DNA from: Cyanobium sp. WAJ14-Wanaka
GTDB taxonomy: Bacteria > Cyanobacteriota > Cyanobacteriia > PCC-6307 > Cyanobiaceae
Direction of reading: 5' to 3'
Length of the DNA: 64,000 nucleotides
Assembly (NCBI RefSeq): GCF_024345375.1
Contig: NZ_JAGQAZ010000002.1
Location: 496,001 to 560,000, forward strand
Below are positions 56,677 through 64,000 of the stretch, in pieces. How positions within the stretch are numbered: position 1 is the first letter of the stretch; every line of letters starts with the position of its first letter. The position numbers and the translations under genes are program-made. The notes beneath the pieces are model-generated. The model did no database searches. It was not told the origin of the DNA and saw nothing but the letters and a program-made list of their open reading frames with translations.

Positions 56677-58027
56677 AACCCCTTCCTGGGCCGGATCAGG
56701 GTTGTTGCTGCTCTATCGCACCCTTTGGTTGGGCCTCACCCCTGTGGCCTTGGGCTTGCTCGTCTGGCGCCTGCTGCAGGGTAAGGAGGATCCCCGGCGG
56801 ATCCAGGAACGCCTGGGCTGGGCAACCCTGCGGCGCCCCAAGGGCCCTCTTGTTTGGTTCCATGCCGCCAGTGTCGGTGAGCTCAATAGCCTGCAGCCCG
56901 TTTTTAGGGAGCTGCAGGATTTTCCGGTAAGCCTGTTGGTCACAACGGTGACCCGCAGCTCGGCGGGCTTGGCCAGGGAGCTTTTGCCTGAGGGGGTGCT
57001 TCATCAATACGTGCCCATAGATCACTGGCTCTGTTGGCTGCCATTTAGGCGCCATTGGCGAGCTGAGCTGGGGGTGTTGGCCGAGGCCGAGCTGTGGCCA
57101 GAAATTGTCCATGCCATGCCCCACCTCAAGGTGATTAATGCCCGGATGAGCGGCGCCTCGTTTAGGCAACACCAGCGGGCCAGTTGGTTTTCGAGCTGGT
57201 TAATGGGCCGTTTTGAGACTTGCTTGGCCCAATCGGAGCAGGATGCCGAGCGCTTTCGGCGCCTGGGGGCGCCGCAGGTGCAGGCCACGGGCTCAACCAA
57301 GCTGGATGCCGATCCCCTGCCTGTCGATCGCCGGATTGTGGATCGGCTGCAGCAGGTATTTGGAGCTCGGGCCGTGGTGCTCCTCGCCAGTACCCACGCC
57401 GGCGAGGAGCAGCTCCTGCTGGATGCCTGCCCCTGGATCTTTGGCCCGCAACCAAGCCCGGTGGCGCTGTTGATTGCTCCCCGCCATCCCCAGCGGGCAC
57501 CAGAATTGCTGAAGCTCCTGCCAGGTGCTCGTCTTTGGAGTGGGATCGTCCCAGGCGAGAAGGCCGTTGATGATGAAGCTGTTGATGAGGAATCCGCTGA
57601 AGGGCTCGCGGCCGATGTGGTGATCGCTGATTGCCTAGGGGCGATGGGTGCCTGGATCGAGGCGGCTGGAGTGGTGGTGATCGGGGGCAGTTTTGAGCCT
57701 GGAGGTCGGTCGATTGGTGGCCATAATCCCCTTGAGCCCGTGGCCCTGGGCAAGCCGGTGGTTTGTGGGCCCGACATGGCCAACTTTTCCGATTTGGCAG
57801 GTGTCTTGGCCGATAGGGAATTGCTGTGGTCCTATCCCACGCCAGCGGCTGCCTGGGCTGGGGTTCAGCACTTGCTCGAGCGGGATCGCGGCGGCCAGGG
57901 CCCTAGACCTTCCGGACCTAGCCAAGCCCCTCACTTCGAGGGCCCCTCCCGTCAGATTGCCCAGCAAATCAAGCAATTTCTGGGCAAAACCGGCGCGAAA
58001 GCGGATAGTTCGGCCGTAAGTCTTTGA
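56669..58027 (+). CDS. waaA: KDO transferase (3-deoxy-D-manno-octulosonic acid transferase)
   Basis: WaaA moves KDO from CMP-KDO to the lipid A precursor. The 452-residue product has an N-terminal membrane anchor, WFHAASVGELNSLQPVF with its essential Glu near residue 72, LAEAELWPEIV, QSEQDAERFRRLGA, ASTHAGEEQLLLDA, and the C-terminal GGSFEPGGRSIGGHNPLEPVALG. A short low-complexity insert (DDEAVDEESAEG) lies near residue 300. With kdsB, kdsA, kdsC and kdsD here, it makes the KDO route complete. The stop overlaps the lpxK ATG by one base. Confidence 0.95.
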   Translation: MGRTPSWAGSGLLLLYRTLWLGLTPVALGLLVWRLLQGKEDPRRIQERLGWATLRRPKGPLVWFHAASVGELNSLQPVFRELQDFPVSLLVTTVTRSSAGLARELLPEGVLHQYVPIDHWLCWLPFRRHWRAELGVLAEAELWPEIVHAMPHLKVINARMSGASFRQHQRASWFSSWLMGRFETCLAQSEQDAERFRRLGAPQVQATGSTKLDADPLPVDRRIVDRLQQVFGARAVVLLASTHAGEEQLLLDACPWIFGPQPSPVALLIAPRHPQRAPELLKLLPGARLWSGIVPGEKAVDDEAVDEESAEGLAADVVIADCLGAMGAWIEAAGVVVIGGSFEPGGRSIGGHNPLEPVALGKPVVCGPDMANFSDLAGVLADRELLWSYPTPAAAWAGVQHLLERDRGGQGPRPSGPSQAPHFEGPSRQIAQQIKQFLGKTGAKADSSAVSL

Positions 58028-59028
58028 TGCCAATCCCAGCACCCCGATTTTGGTACCAACGGCGCCTGAGCCCCCAGGCGGCGGCTCTTTTGCCCTTTGC
58101 ATGGCTTTACCGCCTGGGGCTGCATCTGCATCGCCGCAGCATTCGCCCGGTGCGACTGCCCGTACCGGTGATTTCGGTGGGAAACATCACCTTGGGCGGC
58201 ACTGGCAAAACCCCATTGGTGATTGCCTTGGCCCGCGCCTTGAGCGGCCAGGGTTTCGCGGTGGCTGTCCTGCTGCGGGGCTACGGCCGCCAGGGCAAGG
58301 AACCTCTCCTGGTGCAGGCTTCCATGGCCTATCAGGCCGTTGGCGATGAGGCGCTCGAATACGCCCAACAATTACCTGGGGTGCAGGTTTGGGTGGGATC
58401 CAACCGCACCTGCAGTGCTCACTTGGCGATCGACAACGGCGCCAATCTGCTGTTGCTCGACGATGGTCTCCAGCACTGGCCTTTGCAGCGCAATCTTGAT
58501 CTGACCCTGCTGGATCGCCGCCACGGCGTTGGCAATGGCCAGGTTTTCCCCGCAGGCCCCTTGCGCGAACCCCTGGGCCAGCTGGCAAGGGCCGACATTT
58601 TGGTGCTTACCGGCCCTGCCCCTGCTGGCCCCATGGACCGACGGATCAGGGATCACTGGCCGGTTAAAAAGCCCTGCTTCGAGTTGACCTATCAGCTAGA
58701 GGTGCCGGCCGATCTTTTTGGCAGGCAGCTGTGGGCTTTTTGCGGGATAGGCCTGCCGCGCAAGTTTTTTGAGGCCCTGGGCGCCGCTGGCTTGAAGCTG
58801 CTGGCCACGGAGAGCTTTGCTGACCACCACGCCTATTCTGAGCAGGAGTTGGCGCGTTTATCGGCTGTGGCCCAAGCCCATGACGCCCTGTTGGTTACCA
58901 CGGTGAAGGATGCCCAGCGGCTGCCGGCTGCCTATCGCCCTTCGGTGAGGGCCATCCCCATGCGGCTGGAAACTGGGGCCCTAGATGCCTTGGTGGCCCA
59001 AATATTGGAGCGGATCGGCAATGGCTGA
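58027..59028 (+). CDS. lpxK: Tetraacyldisaccharide 4'-kinase
   Basis: LpxK phosphorylates the 4'-position of the lipid A disaccharide. The 333-residue product starts at ATG 58027, a base shared with the waaA stop. It has the P-loop VGNITLGGTGKTPLV near residue 50, RGYGRQGKEPLLV, the catalytic-region DDGLQHWPLQRNLDLTLLD, and FFEALGAAGLKLLATESFADHH. LpxK is rarely reported in cyanobacteria, whose lipid A has often been described as lacking phosphate. It overlaps lpxB by 8 bp. Confidence 0.94.
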   Translation: MPIPAPRFWYQRRLSPQAAALLPFAWLYRLGLHLHRRSIRPVRLPVPVISVGNITLGGTGKTPLVIALARALSGQGFAVAVLLRGYGRQGKEPLLVQASMAYQAVGDEALEYAQQLPGVQVWVGSNRTCSAHLAIDNGANLLLLDDGLQHWPLQRNLDLTLLDRRHGVGNGQVFPAGPLREPLGQLARADILVLTGPAPAGPMDRRIRDHWPVKKPCFELTYQLEVPADLFGRQLWAFCGIGLPRKFFEALGAAGLKLLATESFADHHAYSEQELARLSAVAQAHDALLVTTVKDAQRLPAAYRPSVRAIPMRLETGALDALVAQILERIGNG

Positions 59029-60151
59029 GGACGGGCCCAGGATTCTGCTTGTGGCCGGGGAGGCTTCTGGGGATCTCCATGGCGGTGCCATGCTCCGGGA
59101 GCTCCGCCGCCTATTGCCTGGGGTGCAGGTGGTGGGTGTGGGCGGTGACAACCTGCGGGCCCAGGGCATGGAGACCTTGGCGGATGTGAGCACCCTTTCG
59201 GCCGCTGGCCTGGTGGAAATTGCGGCTTCTATCCCCAGGCATTACCGGGTGATGGAGATGCTGAAGCAGCAAATGGATCAACATCGACCCAAGGCTGTGG
59301 TGTTGGTTGACTATCCCGGCTTCAACATGTTCGTGGCAAAGGAAGCCAAAAAAAGGGGAATCCCGGTCTTCTTCTACATCGCCCCCCAGGTTTGGGCTTG
59401 GGGTAAGGGCCGGGCCAAAACCATGGCCCAGTTGATTGATCGCCTTGCCGTGATCTTTCCCTTTGAGGAAGAGATTTTCAATAGATATGGTCGAGCTGTG
59501 GCCAGCTATGTGGGCCATCCATTGATGGATAGCCTCAAAACGAGCCGCAGCCCTGGTGAAACTCGCCAACTCCATGGTTTTGATCTGCAGCAACCATTGT
59601 TGGTGTTGATGCCGGGTAGCCGGCGCTCCGAGGTTCACCTGTTGTTGCCAGCCATGTTGGGGGCCGCCCAGCAGCTCAAGGCCGATGGCTGGCAGGTGGC
59701 CCTATTGAAAGCACCCACCATTTCCGAGTCCTTTTTGAAACGGAGCCATGGCAAGGGTCCATTCCCAGTGCCAGTGGTAGAGGGTGACGCATACAACCTG
59801 TTGGCAGCCGCTGATGCGGGGGTAATTGCTTCGGGGACGGCCACTTTGGAGGCGGCTCTTCTGGGATGCCCCCATGTAATTCTCTATCGCTTTTCGCTGA
59901 TTACCTATCTATTGGGGAAACTATTTATTCGCCATCGCACAATGGGGCTGCCCAATGTGATTTTGGGTCGTCCTTTTTTCCCGGAATTGCTCCAGCGTCG
60001 GGTCACCCCTGCCAATATTGTGCGGGCCGTGGCCCAAATGGCTGCAAATCGCCAGGCCTGTGGCCAGGCCGTAGACCAGTTGCGAAGCGCCATGGGGCAG
60101 CCTGGAGCCTCTGATAGGGCTGCCCATGAGCTTGCTAAGCTAATCAAATGA
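59021..60151 (+). CDS. lpxB: Lipid-A-disaccharide synthase
   Basis: LpxB joins UDP-2,3-diacylglucosamine and lipid X into the disaccharide. The 376-residue product starts at ATG 59021 with ILLVAGEASGDLHGGAML and contains VDYPGFNMFVAKEAK, FYIAPQVWAWGKGRA, FPFEEEIF, VGHPLMDSL, LMPGSRRSEV and IASGTATLEAALLG, all LpxB motifs. The G+C content falls from about 65% near the 5' end (39 of 60, 59041-59100) to about 42% in one 3' line (25 of 60, 59881-59940), by hand count. Confidence 0.96.
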   Translation: MAEDGPRILLVAGEASGDLHGGAMLRELRRLLPGVQVVGVGGDNLRAQGMETLADVSTLSAAGLVEIAASIPRHYRVMEMLKQQMDQHRPKAVVLVDYPGFNMFVAKEAKKRGIPVFFYIAPQVWAWGKGRAKTMAQLIDRLAVIFPFEEEIFNRYGRAVASYVGHPLMDSLKTSRSPGETRQLHGFDLQQPLLVLMPGSRRSEVHLLLPAMLGAAQQLKADGWQVALLKAPTISESFLKRSHGKGPFPVPVVEGDAYNLLAAADAGVIASGTATLEAALLGCPHVILYRFSLITYLLGKLFIRHRTMGLPNVILGRPFFPELLQRRVTPANIVRAVAQMAANRQACGQAVDQLRSAMGQPGASDRAAHELAKLIK

Positions 60152-60160
60152 ACAGATCTA

Positions 60161-61945
60161 ATGACCATATCTAATTCGCCAACCCCTGCCAAGTTGGAGC
60201 CCAAATCATTCTATTGGCGGCTGGCGATTTATGGCCGTCGTTATTTATGGCCCACCTTTGCATTTGCCCTGTTCTTTAACCTTCTCTACGGCGCATCTAC
60301 CGGCTTTGTGCCCCTGGTAATTCGCTATCTATTCGACGAGGTTTTGCCCTCCCAGGATCGGGTTCGGCTCTACAGCGCTCCTGTGGCGATTGTGGTGGTT
60401 ATGGCAATTCGTGCTGCCTCCCAATACCTGGGATCCTATTTGACTGAGTTGGTGGGTCAGTCGATGACTGCCGATCTGCGCAAAACCATGGCGGCAAAAA
60501 TGGTCGAATTACCAGAATCCTTTTTGGATCGAAATCCTTCTGCGATGTTGGTTTCTCGGGTGATGAATGATGTGGGCTTGGTCAAATCCGGAATTGTCGA
60601 TGGTTTCGTTTCCGTAGTTAAGGATGGCCTCACTTTGGCGGTATTGGTTGCGGTTGCTTTTTATCAAGACTGGTTGCTTTCCCTAATTGCTTTTGTACTT
60701 TTCCCTTTCGCAATTGCACCTGTCCTGAAGTCTTCCAAAAAAGTTAGGCGTCATTCTAGAACCAGCCAGAATAGCTTGGCTCGCTTGGCCACCTATCTTC
60801 AGGAATCAATTGTGGGTTCAAGGGTCGTCAAGATTTTTGGGATGCAGGCCTATGAGCTGGATCGCTTTGACGCCGAAAATAAATCCGTATTACAAACCGC
60901 CCTTAAGACCACTAGGGCCAAACTGGCCAACCAGCCCTTAATGGAATTACTGGGGGCGATTGGCTTTAGTGCGGTTCTTCTATATGGTGGCGAAAGTGTG
61001 ATTGCCGGCACCCGCACGACGGGAAGTTTGTTTGCTTTTATGGCATCACTCTATCTTTGCTATGCACCTTTTAAGAGCATTGCCAAATCCAATGCAACCT
61101 GGCAGCAGGGGGCTGCAGCTGCTGAGGATATCTATGCAATTCTGGATGTTCCCAATGATCCCGCCGACCCTGAGAATCCCCTCAAAGTTCCCAATTTTTC
61201 TGTGGGATTAAGTGCTCAAAGCGTTTCATTTGGCTATGGCAATGAACTGGTGATAGACAGGCTGGATCTTGAAGTGCCCTGCGGTAAAACAGTTGCCCTG
61301 GTGGGATCTAGTGGTGGTGGCAAGAGCACAATTGTGGATTTGTTTTGTCGTTTTTATGATCCCAGTTCCGGTGTGATCAGCATCGATGGGGTTGATCTCA
61401 AGGATTTGCAGTTATCAGAATTGCGTAGCATTATTTCTGTTGTTGACCAAAATACTTTTTTGTTCAATGATACCGTTGCAAATAATATTGCCTATGGCCT
61501 CTCGGAAGCTTCCATTGATGTGATTGAAGCTGCCGCCCGCTCTGCCAATGCCCACGATTTTATCTGCCAGCTTCCAGATGGTTATGACACCTTAATTGGT
61601 GAGAATGGCACCATGCTTTCTGGTGGGCAGCGCCAGCGCCTGGCCATTGCGAGGGCCTTGATTAAGAACTCCCCCATCTTGTTCTTGGATGAGGCCACTT
61701 CAGCCTTGGATTCGGCTTCAGAGCAGGTGGTTCAAGAGGCCCTAGATAGGTTGATGCAAAACCGCACCACTTTGGTGGTGGCCCATCGTCTTTCCACCGT
61801 GGTTAATGCGGATTGCATCTGCGTAATCGCCAAGGGGCGGGTTGTTGAGTCTGGTCCTCACCAGGAGCTTTTGGCTCGCGGTGGGCCCTATTCCCACCTA
61901 TTTTCGACTCAGTTCGCAAGCGCAGAAGCGGCTTCTTCCGTATGA
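60161..61945 (+). CDS. msbA: Lipid A flippase-type ABC transporter (MsbA-like)
   Basis: The 594-residue half-transporter has about six membrane helices to residue 320, then an ATPase with Walker A GSSGGGKST near residue 376, signature MLSGGQRQRLAIARAL, Walker B ILFLDEATSALD and the H-loop VVAHRLST. MsbA flips lipid A-core across the inner membrane; this assignment comes from position after waaA-lpxK-lpxB and general similarity, and another glycolipid exporter is possible. The gene is clearly AT-rich: three lines (60601-60660, 60721-60780, 61441-61500) give 76 of 180 G+C (42%). Its stop overlaps the next ATG by 4 bases. Confidence 0.85.
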   Translation: MTISNSPTPAKLEPKSFYWRLAIYGRRYLWPTFAFALFFNLLYGASTGFVPLVIRYLFDEVLPSQDRVRLYSAPVAIVVVMAIRAASQYLGSYLTELVGQSMTADLRKTMAAKMVELPESFLDRNPSAMLVSRVMNDVGLVKSGIVDGFVSVVKDGLTLAVLVAVAFYQDWLLSLIAFVLFPFAIAPVLKSSKKVRRHSRTSQNSLARLATYLQESIVGSRVVKIFGMQAYELDRFDAENKSVLQTALKTTRAKLANQPLMELLGAIGFSAVLLYGGESVIAGTRTTGSLFAFMASLYLCYAPFKSIAKSNATWQQGAAAAEDIYAILDVPNDPADPENPLKVPNFSVGLSAQSVSFGYGNELVIDRLDLEVPCGKTVALVGSSGGGKSTIVDLFCRFYDPSSGVISIDGVDLKDLQLSELRSIISVVDQNTFLFNDTVANNIAYGLSEASIDVIEAAARSANAHDFICQLPDGYDTLIGENGTMLSGGQRQRLAIARALIKNSPILFLDEATSALDSASEQVVQEALDRLMQNRTTLVVAHRLSTVVNADCICVIAKGRVVESGPHQELLARGGPYSHLFSTQFASAEAASSV

Positions 61946-63438
61946 CTAGCTCTTTGGCTGGAGAAACTTCTGTGGCCACCAATCGGGGTGATTGGGCCAG
62001 GGCCTTTCGCAATGTCACCCAGGAGCTTGATGGGGTATGTCTCCAGCCAGTTCGCGGGATTATCCCGCCGGAACTTAATGGGACCCTCTATCGCAATGGT
62101 CCGGGCCGTTTGGAGAGGGCAGGCCTATCTGTCCACCATCCCTTTGATGGCGATGGAATGATCACGGCCTTTCGCTTTGCGGAGGGATCTGTCGAGCTAG
62201 CTAATCGTTTTGTGCGCACTGAGGGATGGCTAGAGGAAGAGAAGGCCGGGAAATATCTATATCGTGGGGTGTTTGGCAGCCAGAAGCCTGGAGGAGCGCT
62301 CGCTAACGCTTTTGATCTACGTCTTAAAAATATCGCCAACACCCATGTGGTGCGCCTCGGTGATGATCTTTTGGCGCTCTGGGAGGCAAGTTCCCCCCAT
62401 GCCCTTGACCCCGTCAGCCTTGAAACCAGGGGCCTCACTCTCCTAGATGGCGTGCTTAAGCCAGGTGAGGCTTTTAGTGCCCATCCCCGTTTTGATCCGG
62501 GCCACCATGGTGAGCCGAGGATGGTCACTTTTGGTGTGAAGAGTGGCCCCCGCAGCAGCGTGCGGCTGATGGAATTTGCCACCGAGGGTCCGAAGGCAGG
62601 CCAGCTGGTGGCTGATCGCAGCGACAGCTTTGGGGGGTTTGCCTTCTTGCACGACTTTGCTATCACCCCAAATTGGGCAGTGTTTTTGCAAAACGCGATC
62701 GACTTCAACCCCCTGCCATTTGTATTCGGACAGAAGGGGGCAGCCCAGTGTTTGCGCTCTAGGCCAGGCGGCCGTGGCCAATTTTGGCTTATTCCCAGGG
62801 ACTGTGGCTCCTATGCGGGCCAAGCCCCCAGGTTGATTGATGCCCCCGATGGCTTTGTCTTCCACCATCTCAATGCCTATGAAGAGGGAGACGAGGTGGT
62901 GGTAGAGAGCATTTTCTATAACGACTTCCCCTCAATTGGACCCGACGACGATTTTCGCTCGATCGACTTTGATTCTTTGCCCGCTGGCTTGCTTGAGCGT
63001 TGTCGAATCAATCTCACTACTGGTACGGCAAGTAGTGAACGCTTGAGTGAGCGTTGCTGTGAATTTGCGATGGTGAATCCGAGGTTCCAGGGTTTGCCCG
63101 CCCGCTATGGCTGGATGGCTGTTGCAGAGCGCGAAACCGGCAATGACCCTTTGCAGGTTATCAAGAAACTCGATTTGCAAACAGGTGAGGGCAGCACTTG
63201 GAGTGCGGCACCCCGGGGCTTTGTCACTGAACCGATCATGGTGCCACGATCAATTAAGGAAGGTGAGCGAATGCCTGCCGAGGACGATGGCTGGCTGTTG
63301 TGCTTGATCTGGAATGGGGCCCGAGATGCTAACGATTTAGTGATCCTTGACGCCGCAGATCTAAGTGAAACGGCTGTGATTGAGCTACCCCTTGCCATGC
63401 CCTATGGGCTACATGGCAGTTGGCATCAAGGCTCTTAG
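61942..63438 (+). CDS. Carotenoid oxygenase (RPE65/CCD family)
   Basis: The 498-residue product belongs to the carotenoid cleavage dioxygenase family, non-heme iron enzymes that split carotenoids or apocarotenoids. The four iron-binding His residues are visible in SAHPRFD, FLHDFAITP, FVFHHLNAYEEGD and the C-terminal GLHGSWHQG, together with the family's opening LNGTLYRNGPG and FDGDGMI. The substrate is not predictable; cyanobacterial relatives cleave apo-carotenals or intact carotenoids. The ATG overlaps the msbA stop (ATGA). The 3' end overlaps rdgB by 30 bp on the opposite strand. Confidence 0.93.
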   Translation: MTSSLAGETSVATNRGDWARAFRNVTQELDGVCLQPVRGIIPPELNGTLYRNGPGRLERAGLSVHHPFDGDGMITAFRFAEGSVELANRFVRTEGWLEEEKAGKYLYRGVFGSQKPGGALANAFDLRLKNIANTHVVRLGDDLLALWEASSPHALDPVSLETRGLTLLDGVLKPGEAFSAHPRFDPGHHGEPRMVTFGVKSGPRSSVRLMEFATEGPKAGQLVADRSDSFGGFAFLHDFAITPNWAVFLQNAIDFNPLPFVFGQKGAAQCLRSRPGGRGQFWLIPRDCGSYAGQAPRLIDAPDGFVFHHLNAYEEGDEVVVESIFYNDFPSIGPDDDFRSIDFDSLPAGLLERCRINLTTGTASSERLSERCCEFAMVNPRFQGLPARYGWMAVAERETGNDPLQVIKKLDLQTGEGSTWSAAPRGFVTEPIMVPRSIKEGERMPAEDDGWLLCLIWNGARDANDLVILDAADLSETAVIELPLAMPYGLHGSWHQGS

Positions 63439-64000
63439 TTTAGGAAGTAGCAGTGAGAAAGCCCGCCCGCGGTGGCCGATATTGCTTTTAACTGCCTTGT
63501 CCATTTCGGCGAAGGTTTGAGTTGCTTCTGATACGTAGAAAATTGGGTCATAGCCAAAGCCACCCTCTCCCCTGGGTGATTTTAAAATCTCGCCGGGGCA
63601 GCGCCCTTCCACTTCAATGAGCACATTCCCTGAGGGGTCGGAGATGGCCAGGGCCGCCACAAACTCAGCCCTTCGGTTTTCTGAGTCTGTGGTGATTTGC
63701 ACCTGCTGCAGCTCGCCGAGTAGTCGTTGAATGCGGGCCCTATCGCTATCGGCATAGCGAGATGAGTGGACCCCGGGTGCGCCGCCGAGGGCGTCTACGC
63801 AGAGGCCCGAGTCGTCAGCTAGGGCCCAATGGCCACTCGCCTTGGCAACAGCGATTGCCTTGATTCGGGCATTTTCGGCAAAGGTTTGGCCCGTTTCTTC
63901 CACATCCAGGCCTTCAGGCTGGGGAATGATTTTCAGGCCATAGCCTTCGAGCAGGTGGCTGAATTCGCGGACCTTGCCTGCATTGCCGCTGGCGATAACC
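63409..64000 (-). CDS. rdgB: XTP/dITP diphosphatase (RdgB/HAM1 family), 5' end beyond the window
   Basis: This housekeeping pyrophosphatase removes non-canonical purine nucleotides such as dITP and XTP. Reading upstream of the GTG at 63903 in frame continues the family sequence (VIASGNAGKVREF) to the window edge, so the true start is past 64000 and the gene is 5'-partial here. Visible motifs are GQTFAENARIKA, ALADDSGLCVDALGGAPGVHSSRYA and GFGYDPIF with the late SHRGRA-like SNIGHRGRAFS. The gene overlaps the convergent carotenoid oxygenase by 30 bp. Confidence 0.93.
   Translation of the reverse strand, partial: VIASGNAGKVREFSHLLEGYGLKIIPQPEGLDVEETGQTFAENARIKAIAVAKASGHWALADDSGLCVDALGGAPGVHSSRYADSDRARIQRLLGELQQVQITTDSENRRAEFVAALAISDPSGNVLIEVEGRCPGEILKSPRGEGGFGYDPIFYVSEATQTFAEMDKAVKSNIGHRGRAFSLLLPKLRALMPTAM

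Overview
The window is 64 kb of a compact, GC-rich unicellular cyanobacterial chromosome, most like the Synechococcus/Cyanobium (alpha-cyanobacterial) lineage. This rests on psaC (PSI), psbEFLJ (PSII), ndhC-K-J and ndhS (NDH-1), ycf48 with a membrane-anchored rubredoxin, chlD, heme oxygenase, and a cyanobacterial-type RNase P RNA. The genus is an inference; there is no rRNA here to test it. I see no transposase, integrase, prophage or CRISPR array.

Layout. 0-5 kb: psaC with a clear terminator, glmS, and on the minus strand manC and rimM, then ndhS and rnc. 5.3-5.8 kb: rnpB (minus) ends about 8 nt before the rnc start codon, and tRNA-Arg(CCT) lies head-to-head with it. 5.9-15.3 kb: two small cyanobacterial hypotheticals, glgP, an isoprenylcysteine-methyltransferase-like protein, a small membrane protein, an alpha/beta hydrolase, and glycolate dehydrogenase subunits glcE and glcF flanking a four-carbon acid-sugar kinase. 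15.4-18.4 kb: a translationally coupled gmd-hepT-mntA-fcl operon for GDP-fucose with a type VII toxin-antitoxin pair inside it. 18.4-25.4 kb: icd, then heme oxygenase, a glycosyltransferase, pcrA and a tRNA CCA-transferase. 25.4-32.1 kb: the complete CMP-KDO set (kdsB; kdsC-kdsA-kdsD), an oxidoreductase-SelD fusion and galE. 32.1-37.1 kb: UDP-sugar genes ugd, uxs and a UDP-glucuronate 4-epimerase, separated by vapBC and by a second, differently ordered MNT/HEPN pair. 37.1-50.5 kb: hisS, lpxI, hisB, the fabI-aguA-aguB operon, a DegT aminotransferase, photolyase, a Nudix hydrolase, folK, chlD and two genes of an MCE/Mla-type transporter. 50.6-56 kb: yvcK, ndhC-K-J, rubredoxin, ycf48 and psbEFLJ. 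56-62 kb: DUF374 acyltransferase-waaA-lpxK-lpxB-msbA. 62-64 kb: a carotenoid oxygenase and a partial rdgB.

The genes combine into two themes. First is a cell-envelope programme: manC, gmd and fcl give GDP-mannose and GDP-fucose; galE, ugd, uxs and the epimerase give UDP-Gal, GlcA, Xyl and GalA; kdsD-A-C-B give CMP-KDO; lpxI-lpxB-lpxK-waaA-msbA build and flip KDO-lipid A. A near-complete proteobacterial-style KDO-lipid A branch is notable because much published cyanobacterial LPS is described as KDO-poor or KDO-free. Second is the core photosynthetic and NDH-1 machinery.

The most unusual signal is that three toxin-antitoxin modules of three types occupy the junctions between nucleotide-sugar genes, two of them coupled by start/stop overlaps to the sugar gene downstream. 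Other points of note are the rnpB-rnc abutment, an AT-rich island at msbA, the SelD fusion, and ten convergent gene pairs whose coding 3' ends overlap.
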